Below, piece by piece: positions 14,617 through 23,134 of a stretch of DNA of 64,000 bases. The DNA is from DAOUJW01 sp965218945. Its GTDB lineage: Bacteria > Chloroflexota > Dehalococcoidia > Lucifugimonadales > UBA2985. Each line of letters begins with the position of its first letter. Positions within the stretch are counted from its first letter, which is position 1. The stretch covers positions 2,976,001-3,040,000 of the forward strand of contig OZ244718.1 in assembly GCA_965218945.1 (NCBI GenBank), in the 5' to 3' direction. The translations under genes and the position numbers were made by a program. Under the pieces are notes generated by a model. It searched no databases, was not told where the DNA came from, and worked only from the letters and a program-made list of their open reading frames with translations.

Positions 14617-15002
14617 TTCTACTGTGTGACGAGGATGTGGGAACTGGAGTGCCAAAGGCCCTCACCGCAGTTGGATATGACGCTCGTTCAATTGTAGGTA
14701 TGTCATGGGGTGGACGCCCCGACGAATTCTGGCTCACGCAAGCAGGTCGAAACGAATGGCTTGTGCTTAGTTGCAATAAACGTATGCTGAAGGTGACAGC
14801 AGAGAGGAATACGATTATTCGCGAACGTGTCGGAATTATCTTCCTCACAAGCGGTGAAGAACACCCACGGACCGTTCTCTTACGGTTATTACAGAAATGG
14901 CCCGACCTAGAGTTGCTCTGGAATACTACCCCTAGACCATTTGCCCGATTCTTGTTTGGGAACAATCAACTCTCAAATAAGTTTAGAGATTTTCGTCTAT
15001 AG
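14613..15002 (+). CDS. PIN-like (DUF5615-type) putative toxin
   Basis: 129 residues from TTG 14613 (an in-frame TTG at 14595 is also possible). ILLCDEDVGTGVPKALTAVG has the N-terminal Asp-rich motif of PIN-like nucleases; GGRPDEFWLTQAGRNEW and LSCNKRML follow the DUF5615 layout, where a TxDxD-type motif is usual. The SCNKRM stretch replaces that motif here, so one acidic residue may be missing. The partner antitoxin overlaps upstream. Toxic ribonuclease activity is inferred from the family, not shown. Confidence 0.7.
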   Translation: MILLCDEDVGTGVPKALTAVGYDARSIVGMSWGGRPDEFWLTQAGRNEWLVLSCNKRMLKVTAERNTIIRERVGIIFLTSGEEHPRTVLLRLLQKWPDLELLWNTTPRPFARFLFGNNQLSNKFRDFRL

Positions 15003-15111
15003 ACCAGGTGTGTAACGTATATTGCTGCCTCCTAAATTGACACTCGTATCCGCCAGTTGTTACAATTGCAGGTACCGATAGGGTAGCCAAGAGAATCAAG
15101 CGAGGTCTTTC

Positions 15112-15426
15112 ATGGCAGCAACAAAAGAAGTCACAATGGACGATATCAAGGAAGCTCTGAGAGAGGTCTACGACCCGGAGATACCCGTCAACGTCTACGA
15201 TCTGGGCTTGATATACGATGTCCAGCTCAACGCGGGCCAGGTTTACGTTCAGATGACCCTGACGGCCCCGGGCTGCGGAATGGGGCCCTACATTGCCCAG
15301 AACGCCGAGTGGCGCATTGCCGAGATAGAGGGCGTAGAGGATGTGGAGGTGGAGATGGTGTTCGATCCTCCGTGGAACCCGGAGATGATCACCGAAGACG
15401 GCAAGAAGCTGCTGGGGCTGGACTGA
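15112..15426 (+). CDS. MIP18/SufT-family (DUF59) Fe-S assembly protein
   Basis: 104-residue DUF59 protein. Visible pattern: ALREVYDPEIPVNVYDLGLIYDV (residues 14-36) and the conserved cysteine in MTLTAPGCGMGP (about 45-56), with the usual acidic C-terminus (VFDPPWNPEMI). Such proteins act in Fe-S cluster maturation with Suf or Mrp partners. It is 79 bp upstream of the Mrp-like ATPase; in many bacteria the two domains are fused as one Mrp protein, here they are separate genes. Confidence 0.9.
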   Translation: MAATKEVTMDDIKEALREVYDPEIPVNVYDLGLIYDVQLNAGQVYVQMTLTAPGCGMGPYIAQNAEWRIAEIEGVEDVEVEMVFDPPWNPEMITEDGKKLLGLD

Positions 15427-15505
15427 TACTTCCCCGCCCAGACGACTATTCGAGCGCCCCGGCCCGCCCCTGTGATGGCTGTGAGACCGGGAGGAGTGAG
15501 GCTAC

Positions 15506-16318
15506 ATGACCCGTCCAATGTCGCCCCAGGAGCAGGCGCGCCTGGAGGCCATGAAGCGGAACTGGCAGCAGAGACGCGAGATCTCCGACAAGCTGGCGCG
15601 TATCAAGAACAAGATCGGGGTGTACAGCGGCAAGGGGGGAGTGGGTAAGACCACCGTTGCTGTCAACCTGGCTGTGACCCTCGCCCAGAAGGGGTACTTG
15701 GTTGGCCTTATGGACACCGATATCGACTGCCCCAACGCCAGCAGGGTCCTGGGTGTGTTCGACAAGCCGACCATGCAGGACGGCCTCATCATTCCCCCGG
15801 AGAAGTACGGCGTAAAGATACTGTCTATGGCCTTCTTCCAGGAGAACGAGGAGGAGGCCATCATCTGGCGAGGGCCGATGGTGCACAACGCCATCAACCA
15901 GTTTCTTCAGACCACCGCCTGGGGCGACCTGGATTACTTGGTGGTCGACCTTCCGCCGGGCACTTCGGACGCTCCCCTGACTGTGATGCAGACCCTGAGC
16001 CTGGACGGGTTTGTGGTGGTGACCTCTCCCCAGGCGCTGGCCAAGCTGGACGCCAAGAGGTCCATCAACATGATCCGCAAGCTGAACGTAAAGGTGCTGG
16101 GAGTGGTTGAGAACTTCACGGGGGAGATGTTCGGCACGGGCGCCGGCGAGGAGCTGGCCCAAGAGATGGGGCTGACCTTCATGGGCTGCCTGGGTCTGCG
16201 GCCCGACTACATGGACATGTCGAAGCCTGCGGTGCTGTCGAGTCCCCTCATCTCAGCCGAGTACGAGAACATCGTGCAGGCGCTGGAGCCCGCGATAGCC
16301 GCCAACCAGACGGCGTAG
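15506..16318 (+). CDS. Mrp/NBP35-family P-loop ATPase lacking the CxxC motif
   Basis: 270-residue Mrp/ApbC-type ATPase. The deviant Walker A motif GVYSGKGGVGKTTVAVN lies near residues 32-48, followed by LMDTDIDCPN and the DYLVVDLPPGTSD motif. Family members carry and transfer Fe-S clusters through a C-terminal CxxC held by a dimer. In this protein the segment after GVVENFTGE goes straight to MFGTGAGEELAQ, so the CxxC-bearing loop is missing; only one Cys remains nearby (FMGCLG). It is likely co-transcribed with the MIP18-like gene. The role may be as a MinD-like or scaffold-assisting ATPase. Confidence 0.88.
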   Translation: MTRPMSPQEQARLEAMKRNWQQRREISDKLARIKNKIGVYSGKGGVGKTTVAVNLAVTLAQKGYLVGLMDTDIDCPNASRVLGVFDKPTMQDGLIIPPEKYGVKILSMAFFQENEEEAIIWRGPMVHNAINQFLQTTAWGDLDYLVVDLPPGTSDAPLTVMQTLSLDGFVVVTSPQALAKLDAKRSINMIRKLNVKVLGVVENFTGEMFGTGAGEELAQEMGLTFMGCLGLRPDYMDMSKPAVLSSPLISAEYENIVQALEPAIAANQTA

Positions 16319-16348
16319 GGCTTCCTTTCGCCTCATCAGGGGTCTCTT

Positions 16349-16416
16349 GGATTCCTGCTTCCGCGGGACTGGCCGTACACCCACCACCCTTGGATGCCAT
16401 CTGCACGGGCATGACG
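16349..16416. repeat. Degenerate dispersed palindromic repeat
   Basis: Contains GGATTCCTGCTTCCGCGGGA (16349-16368) and a segment near 16392-16416 ending CACGGGCATGACG. The same two modules occur at 50888-50953. This is the common intergenic repeat type that pairs a CCGCGGGAATGAC-like arm with a CACGGGCATGAC-like arm. It lies between the Mrp-like gene and thpR. Confidence 0.65.
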
Positions 16417-16461
16417 ACGGCGCGAGCCCGTTCCTCAGTCCTCTGAGGGTCAGTAGCGCGA

Positions 16462-17049
16462 CTACCCTTCGCCGCCCAACTCCGCGGCATACAGCCTCGT
16501 GTACACGGCCCCGGACGGCCGGAGGTCGCTCTTGATGAGCGCTATCTCTCTCACCGGCAGCTCCACCATGCGTTCTACGGTCGTTGCGGCAATGGCTTCC
16601 GACACACCCCTGACCTGCGAAGCGCTTACGCCGTCCCTCACTCTGCCCAGGGTCAGGTGGGGCGTGAAGGGGCGACGCTCCCGGGCAAAGCCCAGGCCCT
16701 CAAGCTCCCGGTCTATGGACTGCTGAAGCGCCAGCAGTGGTTCCAGCGCTCCGCCCAGGCCTATCCATACCACCCTCGGACGTCGTGCATTTGGGAAGAC
16801 CCCAACACCCTCCAGGAAGAGGTCGAATGGCGCGGCGGACGCGGCGCAACTGCCCAGCGCATCGGAAATTGCGGGCATGGAGTCCGCGTCGATGTCGCCC
16901 AGAAACTTCAGGGTAAGGTGTACACCCTCCGGCCTCACCCACCTCACGCCGTCGCCGATCCCGGACCGCAGCTCTCGGACGACGCGCTCGACGGCCTCCC
17001 TGACCGCAGGGGGTAGCTCCACTGCTATGAAGGCGCGTATCTGTTCCAT
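16462..17049 (-). CDS. thpR: RNA 2',3'-cyclic phosphodiesterase (ThpR)
   Basis: 195-residue 2H phosphoesterase. Two HxT motifs are visible: GVHLTLKFLG (about residues 43-52) and TPHLTLGRV (about 128-136). The N-terminus RAFIAVELP is typical of the bacterial 2'-5' RNA ligase-like family, which hydrolyses 2',3'-cyclic phosphates. The length is normal. It is a single gene, convergent with the Mrp-like gene and divergent from the TPP-enzyme gene. Confidence 0.92.
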   Translation of the reverse strand: MEQIRAFIAVELPPAVREAVERVVRELRSGIGDGVRWVRPEGVHLTLKFLGDIDADSMPAISDALGSCAASAAPFDLFLEGVGVFPNARRPRVVWIGLGGALEPLLALQQSIDRELEGLGFARERRPFTPHLTLGRVRDGVSASQVRGVSEAIAATTVERMVELPVREIALIKSDLRPSGAVYTRLYAAELGGEG

Positions 17050-17408
17050 ACGGCTTACTCCAAGGCAACGCTCTCAGACAAACAAAGGTTAAGGGAACCG
17101 TACCCGGTCTGTCCACAAGCGTTGAGTTGAGCGAAGCAATGCGCTTTGCAGGTTAACTGCCCTGTGGTAACATCCCAGAGAGAAGCCGAGCCGTATCCTC
17201 GCTCCCGCCCACCTGCGCCTGCAGACGTCCCAGTCCAGGGCTGTGTTCCAACTGCCGTCGGAGAGAGATGCTGCAAAGTGAGCGACTCGTGGAACCGGCG
17301 TTCACCTTCCCATTGAGACCCGCAGTTGGCCGGATCACGTTAACCGCTTGAGGGAAATGGTAAAATAACGGCGGCGCTCAGACAAGCATTAAGTTTGAGG
17401 GGTGAATT
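17050..17408 (+). promoter_or_regulatory. 359-bp leader region, weak T-box-like candidate
   Basis: Non-coding stretch ahead of the acetolactate-synthase-like gene. At 17289-17300 it has GTGGAACCGGCG, close to but not identical with the T-box core (GTGGAACCGCG), preceded by AGAGAGATGC (17262-17271) and, further up, CAGAGAGAAGCC near 17173. A T-box would fit an amino-acid-related gene. The extra G in the core and the short length make this weak. AGCATTAAGTTTGAGGGG supplies the ribosome site region. No protein gene was seen. Confidence 0.22.
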
Positions 17409-19097
17409 ATGCCTGAAATGAGCGGCGGAGAGGCCCTGGTGAAGTCGCTTGTGAGAGAAGGCGTTGAGGTTGTCTTCGGGATTCCGGGTATACACATATC
17501 GGGGACCATCGTCGCTCTAAGGGACGAGCCAAGCATACGCATGATCACGACGCGCCATGAAGCAGGCGCGACGCACATGGCCGACGGCTACTCTCGCGCT
17601 TCCGGCAAACCGGGTGTGGCCCTGGTGGTCCCTGGCGCCGGCGTTTACAACGCCGCCTCCGGCGTTGCAACCGCCTACGCTCGCTCCTCACCTATGCTCC
17701 TGATTGCCGGCCAGATCCCCAGGGGGGCAATCGGCAAGAACCTCGGGGCCATCCACGAAGTCTTCGACTAGGCCGGCGCGGTGCGCTCCGTGACCAAGTG
17801 GCAGCGCCAGGCGCCCAGACCTCGGGAAATCCCGGGCGCGGTGTTCGAAGCGTTCAGACAGATGCGCACCGGACGTCCCCGTCCCGTTCTGATCGAAATC
17901 CCTCCCGAGGCCGGAGTCGAGCGAGAGGATGTCGAACTGCGGGACCCTGCCCGCATCTCCAGAATCGTGCCAAGCCCGGACCACCTACGCGAGGCCGCCG
18001 GCGTCATAACCAACTCCCGCTCGCCCCTGATATACGCCGGAGGCGGAGTGGCAAGATCAGACGCCGAAGAAGCCCTGGCCAAGCTAGCCGAGGCAACAAA
18101 CATACCCGTAGTTACGTCCAGTGGAGGCAAGGGGACAATCTCGGACAGTCACCCGCTTTCCTACGGCTCATGCTTCAGCCCCAGGGGCGAGAGGCAGGAG
18201 ATGAACCAGCTATATGAAGTGATGCAGTCCGCCGACGTGATGATAGGCATCGGCGCACGCTTTTCGCTGGGCAATCCGGCCGGCGAGTCTTCCACATTGG
18301 TGAACATCAACATAGACGACACCGAGCTAACGAGAGTCCAGGCCAACACCATCCCTCTGCACGGCGACGCCAGGGCGACCCTCGAAGCCCTGCTCCCCTA
18401 CCTCATTGAAGCCGGGGCAGGAGACCGCTATTCACCCGCTGAGGCGGTCGTAGCGGCCCGTAACCTCATTGCCTACTACGACATCCGGCTCAAGGAGCCG
18501 CAGTACTCAGCCCTGGAGGCAATCCAGAAAGGCATCCCCGAGGACGCTTTCATAGTCTGGGATGTCACGCAGTTCGGGTATTATGCCCGCACGCACTACC
18601 AGGTGACTCACCCAAAAACGTACATAGACTCCGGCTACTCATTCAACCTCGGCTATGCTTTCCCGACGGCGCTGGGTGTAAAGGTCGCAAAGCCCGACTT
18701 GCCCGTGGTGTGCATGGCGGGAGACGGCGGGTTCATGTTCAACTCATCCGAGCTTTCGACGGCGGTCAGGTACGGCATCAATGTCATCACCATAGTTTTC
18801 AGAAACGACTCCTACGGCAACGTAGCCCGCGAGCTGGACGAAGTTTTTGGCGGAGCTTACGAGACGGACCTCCACAACCCAGACTTCGTCAAGTTCGCCG
18901 AGTCCTTCGGCGCAGTCGGTATGAGGGCAACCGACCCAATGGAGCTGGAGACCTTGATCCCCCAGGCGCTGCAACGCCAGGCGCCGGTCGTCATCGACGT
19001 GCCATTCGGAGATATGCCAATATCCCGCGCACCCCAGTTCGCGCCCTTCTACAACCTGCCTTGGACGCAGCCCCAGGATGGACTGATAATCTCCTGA
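17409..19097 (+). pseudogene. TPP-dependent acetolactate synthase-like enzyme interrupted by an in-frame TAG
   Basis: A single frame of 563 codons with one internal stop, TAG at 17769-17771. The upstream part (120 codons) is the start of a TPP-binding N-terminal domain (EALVKSLVREGVEVVFGIPG, then RHEAGATHMADGYSR). The downstream part carries the central domain and the C-terminal TPP motif MAGDGGFMFNSSELSTAVRYG with NDSYGNV. The protein around the stop reads IHEVFD-stop-AGAVRSVTKW; relatives usually have a Gln there (CAG to TAG is one change). Both halves are otherwise undamaged, so it is a fresh pseudogene, a base error, or read through. Substrate unknown: acetolactate synthase, glyoxylate carboligase and others share this layout. 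Confidence 0.85.
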
Positions 19098-19130
19098 ACT
19101 GCGGCTTTCCGGCGCTGTCTATGAAGGCGG

Positions 19131-19985
19131 TCAGCCGTCCCATACGGGCAGCCCCAGGAGGCCGGCGGCGTTATTGTACAGGATGCCCTCCTTCGCCTCG
19201 TCGGCGATGGGAGAGTCGGTGACCTGCCTGATGAGCCGCTTCTGGTCGATCAGAGGGTAGTCGGTGCCCAGAAGGACCCCGTCGCCACCCACCAGGTCCA
19301 CAACCGTCGAGAAGACCTCAGAGCGGTAGAGAAAGGGCGACGCGGCGGTATCGAAGTAGACGTTCCGTAGGGCTTCGCGCACCTCCGGCATAAGCGCGTA
19401 GAAGGGGAGGCCTCCACCCCAGTGGGCGCAGATGATGGTCGCATCCGGAAAGTTATCAATGAACCGGCAGAGCACGTCCGGCGTGGTGCGACCCTTCCCC
19501 GCGTACAGGTGACCCACCGGCTCCGAGGCGTGGGTGAGTATGGGCAAACCCAGGCTCGTCGCCGCCTCTACGAGAGGCGCCATTACCGACCTGTCGCCGA
19601 GATCAAACCCCTGGGTGTCCGGGTGCAACTCCCCGATGCCCACTAGGCCGGCACTGGCGCAGCGCTCCGCCTCGGCTGCGGCTGCGTCGCCCCACGCGGG
19701 GTTGACGGAGCAGAAGCCCCTCAGCTTCATTGGGAAGCGGCGCACCGATTCTATGATGTAGTCGTTGGCCTCGCGCGCCAGCCCGATGTCGTTCCACCCT
19801 ATGCCCTGGACTACGGACAAGTCTATGCCCGCGCCAGCCATCGTGGCCACAAGCTCCTCGGCGCTGGCCATCCTCGCGGCAGGGTCAGAGTACAGAGTCT
19901 CCAGAGTGAGGTCTCTTGAAAGCAGCTCCTCGCGACGGTCCCGGATTTCCGCCGGGAAAGCGTGGGTGTGGAAGTCGATAACCAT
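19131..19985 (-). CDS. Amidohydrolase (metal-dependent hydrolase, amidohydrolase_2 type)
   Basis: 284-residue TIM-barrel hydrolase. Metal-binding elements: VIDFHTHAFP at the N-terminus, VGIGELHPD, LPILTHASE, IICAHWGGG and LLGTDYPLID near the C-terminus. Relatives hydrolyse or decarboxylate small cyclic or carboxylic substrates; the actual substrate cannot be named. ATG 19985. It is the last gene of the minus-strand run that starts at pdxS, 9 bp after the DUF3052 gene. Confidence 0.88.
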   Translation of the reverse strand: MVIDFHTHAFPAEIRDRREELLSRDLTLETLYSDPAARMASAEELVATMAGAGIDLSVVQGIGWNDIGLAREANDYIIESVRRFPMKLRGFCSVNPAWGDAAAAEAERCASAGLVGIGELHPDTQGFDLGDRSVMAPLVEAATSLGLPILTHASEPVGHLYAGKGRTTPDVLCRFIDNFPDATIICAHWGGGLPFYALMPEVREALRNVYFDTAASPFLYRSEVFSTVVDLVGGDGVLLGTDYPLIDQKRLIRQVTDSPIADEAKEGILYNNAAGLLGLPVWDG

Positions 19986-19994
19986 CAGTCTCGG

Positions 19995-20780
19995 CTAGCC
20001 GGAGCGCCGCCGGGTGAACAGCAACCCCGACCACGTCCGGTCGATGGAGCACACCTTGTAGTCCACCAGCCCCGCGGCGAGGCCGATCTCCCGGACGACG
20101 TTCTGGTCGAGGTCCGAGGCAACTTTGGAGGCCTTCTTCGGCCAGGCTATCCAGAGGCCGCCGCTGTCGGCCAGGGACCTCAGCGTCTCCTCCATCCGCC
20201 CTTCAAGCTCCTCTCGCGATTTGGTAAACCAGATGGCGAGCCGGCATGGGCCTTCGGGTTGCGTGCACAGTGCCACCCCCTCTGGCAGCGCGCCGAGGGT
20301 CTCGTCAAAGTCCTGCGGAGCGTCTATTAGAAAGACCGTTGAGCCTTCCTTGATGCCCAGCTTCTTCGGAAGGGGAGTGCCGGAGTAGGCCTCGAAGCCG
20401 GAGCGCGGCACAACCGGGTCAGCCGGGGCGTTGGCTATGGCGCTCTTCAGTGAAGTGTCTATGCCGTCCCACGAGGCGTAGGCGGCGTCCGGGAGGAGTT
20501 CCCTGATGCGCTCCACCTTCTGCGGGTCTCCGCCTGCGAAGATCATCGGCACATGGCGGGTGGACTTGCGCTCTCTCAGGTACAGGGCAATGTCCCGACC
20601 GTGGGAGGGCAGACGGCCCAGGTCTATGACCACCGCATCCGTCGGATCCTCCACAAGCTCCTTCAGGTCGGCGGATCCGTCCATAGCCCTGTAGACCACA
20701 TCGTAGCCGGCGCTGCGGAGCTTCTCCACGCGCTCGACGGCCTCCGCGGCCTTCCAGTGAATCAGGCGTACCCTGTGCAT
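19995..20780 (-). CDS. Receiver-like domain fused to DUF3052
   Basis: 261 residues. Residues 1-120 resemble a response-regulator receiver fold (RVEKLRSAGYDVVYR, DAVVIDLGRLPSHGRDIALYL, PMIFAGGD) with an Asp in the VVIDLG strand where phosphorylation would occur. Residues 130-258 match DUF3052: PLPKKLGIKEGSTVFLIDAP, GGLWIAWPKKASKVASDL and GLVDYKVCSIDRTWSGLLF. DUF3052 proteins are normally stand-alone ~140-residue proteins of unknown role. It lies 2 bp after tmk in the same operon. Confidence 0.75.
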   Translation of the reverse strand: MHRVRLIHWKAAEAVERVEKLRSAGYDVVYRAMDGSADLKELVEDPTDAVVIDLGRLPSHGRDIALYLRERKSTRHVPMIFAGGDPQKVERIRELLPDAAYASWDGIDTSLKSAIANAPADPVVPRSGFEAYSGTPLPKKLGIKEGSTVFLIDAPQDFDETLGALPEGVALCTQPEGPCRLAIWFTKSREELEGRMEETLRSLADSGGLWIAWPKKASKVASDLDQNVVREIGLAAGLVDYKVCSIDRTWSGLLFTRRRSG

Positions 20781-20782
20781 GG

Positions 20783-21556
20783 CTAGGCCTTTACCCGCCC
20801 GGATGCCGGCAGCATCGACTCCACCCGCTGCCAGATGAGGTCAGAGACCTCCTGCGGGGAGAGCCGGGCGTCTATCGTGAACCACCGCTCAGGCTCCCTC
20901 TTGGCAAGCTCCAAGTACCCCTGGCGCACTCGCCGGTGAAAGTCCATGACCTCCTTGTCCTCATTCCCCCCCTCAAACAGGGTCCCCTGTCTTGACCACT
21001 GTGCCGGGTCCATCACATCCTTCTGCTCAACCCCCCCTGAGAACAGTTCACCCTGCCTCAGTCCATCGGAGAAGTCCGCTACAGCCTTCCGCTCCAACTG
21101 GTCTTTGTACGACCAGTCACCCCTCTTGAACTTTTCCTCCGGGGGAAAGTCCAGGAGGATAGTCAGGTCGGGTTTCAGGCCTCCGGTTCCCACGCTGTTC
21201 ACGGCCTCCACGTACTCCAGCGAGATACCTCTTCCGTATCCCTGGTAGGCCACCGTGGAGTCGGAGAAGCGGTCTGAGACGACAACCTGGCCCTTTTCGA
21301 GGGCAGGGCGTATCACCTCCGACACCAGCTGCGCGCGGGAGGCGTTGAACAGAAGCAACTCGGCCTCGGAGCTCCTTGGGGCGGTGGAGAACTTCAACAC
21401 CTGCCTCAGCAAGGTTCCCAGCTGCGTGCCACCAGGCTCTCGCACCGTCGTCACCGGCGCCTTGTGCTGCCGCAGGCGGCTCACAAGGGTTTCGACCTGG
21501 GTGCTCTTGCCGCTCCCATCGCCACCCTCAAATGTAATGAACAAGCCTCCGGGCAT
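20783..21556 (-). CDS. tmk: Thymidylate kinase with a repeat insertion in the LID region
   Basis: 257 residues from ATG 21556; homology starts there, so the longer frame is rejected. P-loop FEGGDGSGKST, the DRFSDSTVAYQGYGRG motif and LDFPPEEKFKRG identify TMP kinase, which makes dTDP. Usual length is about 205-215. The extra ~45 residues lie after FPPEEKFKRG and before FHRRVRQGYLELA, and contain two diverged copies of one module (RQGELFSGGVEQKDVMD and RQGTLFEGGNEDKEVMD). The matching DNA repeats are about 60-66 bp. The catalytic core looks intact. Confidence 0.93.
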   Translation of the reverse strand: MPGGLFITFEGGDGSGKSTQVETLVSRLRQHKAPVTTVREPGGTQLGTLLRQVLKFSTAPRSSEAELLLFNASRAQLVSEVIRPALEKGQVVVSDRFSDSTVAYQGYGRGISLEYVEAVNSVGTGGLKPDLTILLDFPPEEKFKRGDWSYKDQLERKAVADFSDGLRQGELFSGGVEQKDVMDPAQWSRQGTLFEGGNEDKEVMDFHRRVRQGYLELAKREPERWFTIDARLSPQEVSDLIWQRVESMLPASGRVKA

Positions 21557-21567
21557 AGCTTCCGAAC

Positions 21568-23100
21568 CTAGCTGCGGGAGATGGTCACCCGGCGGTAGGG
21601 CTCTCTCCCTACGCTCACCGAGGCGAGGCTGCTCTCCTGGGCTATCTGGTGCTGAAGCCGCCGGATGTAGGCTATCTGTGGAGTCAGGGTGACGATGTCC
21701 TGGCCGCCGCGCACCTGCTCGGCAGCATCCTGCGCCTCCCTGACGGCCCTGGACACGGGGTCTTCCCACCCCCTGTCACGAGAGAGGTCCATGAGGAACT
21801 CCCGTATCTGGGACAGGGTGTTCTTCCTCAGCACAAAGATGGACTTGCCCGAGTCCTCTGCGCTCTTGAGCATCTTGGGCGTCTTGCGGAAGAACTGCTT
21901 GGTGGTGAGGAGCACCTCAGCACGGTCCAGGTTGTCCACCACGTCTATGGGCATTCCGGTAGTTTGAACGATCTGCGCCACCCTCCCTTTGCTAACCCCA
22001 AAGGGTAGTATCCTTATTCGAGGTATCCTGGACTGCCGCGGATCCTGCTCCTCCATCAGATCCACCTCTTCGTCTTTCGGGAAGAGGGCGGCAGGAGCGC
22101 TCTCGGTGGATACCTGGACCTCCCCGTGCTCGTCCGAGGAGCGTACCTCAGGAGACGACGGGTACCCTCTGAGCATAGCGTCCACCACCTTTGCCACGTT
22201 GTCGTGGACGGCGACCTTATCCCAGCCCTGTATCTCCACCACGACGTCGAAAGTCGGCGGGGATTTCCGCTCCAGGACGCTCTTCTGCGTGCGGCGACGC
22301 CTTGCCTCCTCGTCTCCAAGGGTGACCGATTGGATTCCGCCAACCAGGTCGGAGAGGGTTGGGTTGAGAATCAGGTTGTTCAGGGTGTTCCCGTGGGCAG
22401 TGGCTATGAGTTGGACGCCCCTTTCAGCGATGGTGCGGGCGGCGGCCGCCTCCAATTCCGTTCCCATCTCGTCGATGATGATGACCTCCGGCATATGGTT
22501 CTCCACCGCCTCTATCATCACGGAGTGCTGAAGGGCAGGGGTGACCACCTGCATACGCCTCGATCGACCTATCGCCGGGTGAGGTATATCGCCGTCCCCT
22601 GCGATCTCGTTTGAGGTGTCGACGATAATGACTCGCTTGCGTACGTCGTCCGCCAGCACGCGCGCCACCTCTCTCAGCATGGTTGTCTTGCCCATCCCCG
22701 GGCGGCCCAGAAGCAGGATGCTCTTTCCGCTCCTGACAAGGTCGTCGATGATGCGGATGGTGCCGAACACGGCCCGCCCTATGCGGCAGGTCAAACCGAC
22801 TACTTTTCCGCCGCGGTTGCGGATAGCGGAGATGCGATGCAGAGTGCGCTCTATGCCGGCCCGGTTGTCGTCGCCAAAGGCTCCTATCCTGTCCACCACG
22901 TGCTGAATGTCCGCCTCCGTCACCTCCAGGGGGACCAGCGCCTCTTCCAACCCGGGGAACCTGGCCTCCGGGTGACGGCCCATATCCAGGACAACCTCCA
23001 GCAGCTCACTCATGTCCCCTCGCTCCCTGAGGGGCGCCTGAATGTGTGGAGGCAGGGCCTCCACGAGGGTCTCCAGATCGTCAACTATATACTTCTGCAT
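21568..23100 (-). CDS. R3H/AAA ATPase, Ycf45 (SpoIIIAA-like) family
   Basis: 510 residues. An AAA-type ATPase core with Walker A LLGRPGMGKTTMLREVARVL (about 133-152), Walker B VIIIDEMGTELEA and the sensor segment IATAHGN. N-terminal part: IVDDLETLVEALPPHI. The C-terminal region (about 370-510) contains KTPKMLKSAEDSGKSIFVLRKNT and an R3H-like end. This architecture is the cyanobacterial/plastid Ycf45 type also seen in Chloroflexota; its function is not established, though a nucleic-acid-linked ATPase is likely. It is 11 bp upstream of tmk. Confidence 0.85.
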   Translation of the reverse strand: MQKYIVDDLETLVEALPPHIQAPLRERGDMSELLEVVLDMGRHPEARFPGLEEALVPLEVTEADIQHVVDRIGAFGDDNRAGIERTLHRISAIRNRGGKVVGLTCRIGRAVFGTIRIIDDLVRSGKSILLLGRPGMGKTTMLREVARVLADDVRKRVIIVDTSNEIAGDGDIPHPAIGRSRRMQVVTPALQHSVMIEAVENHMPEVIIIDEMGTELEAAAARTIAERGVQLIATAHGNTLNNLILNPTLSDLVGGIQSVTLGDEEARRRRTQKSVLERKSPPTFDVVVEIQGWDKVAVHDNVAKVVDAMLRGYPSSPEVRSSDEHGEVQVSTESAPAALFPKDEEVDLMEEQDPRQSRIPRIRILPFGVSKGRVAQIVQTTGMPIDVVDNLDRAEVLLTTKQFFRKTPKMLKSAEDSGKSIFVLRKNTLSQIREFLMDLSRDRGWEDPVSRAVREAQDAAEQVRGGQDIVTLTPQIAYIRRLQHQIAQESSLASVSVGREPYRRVTISRS

Positions 23101-23134
23101 ACTCCTTTCGCAGCCTCATCCAGATATGGTATGG

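Noticed and set aside
17769..17771. Recoding of the stop as pyrrolysine or selenocysteine
   Set aside because: Selenocysteine uses TGA; pyrrolysine is not known in this enzyme family and no pyl gene or special structure was seen, so a mutation or error is simpler.
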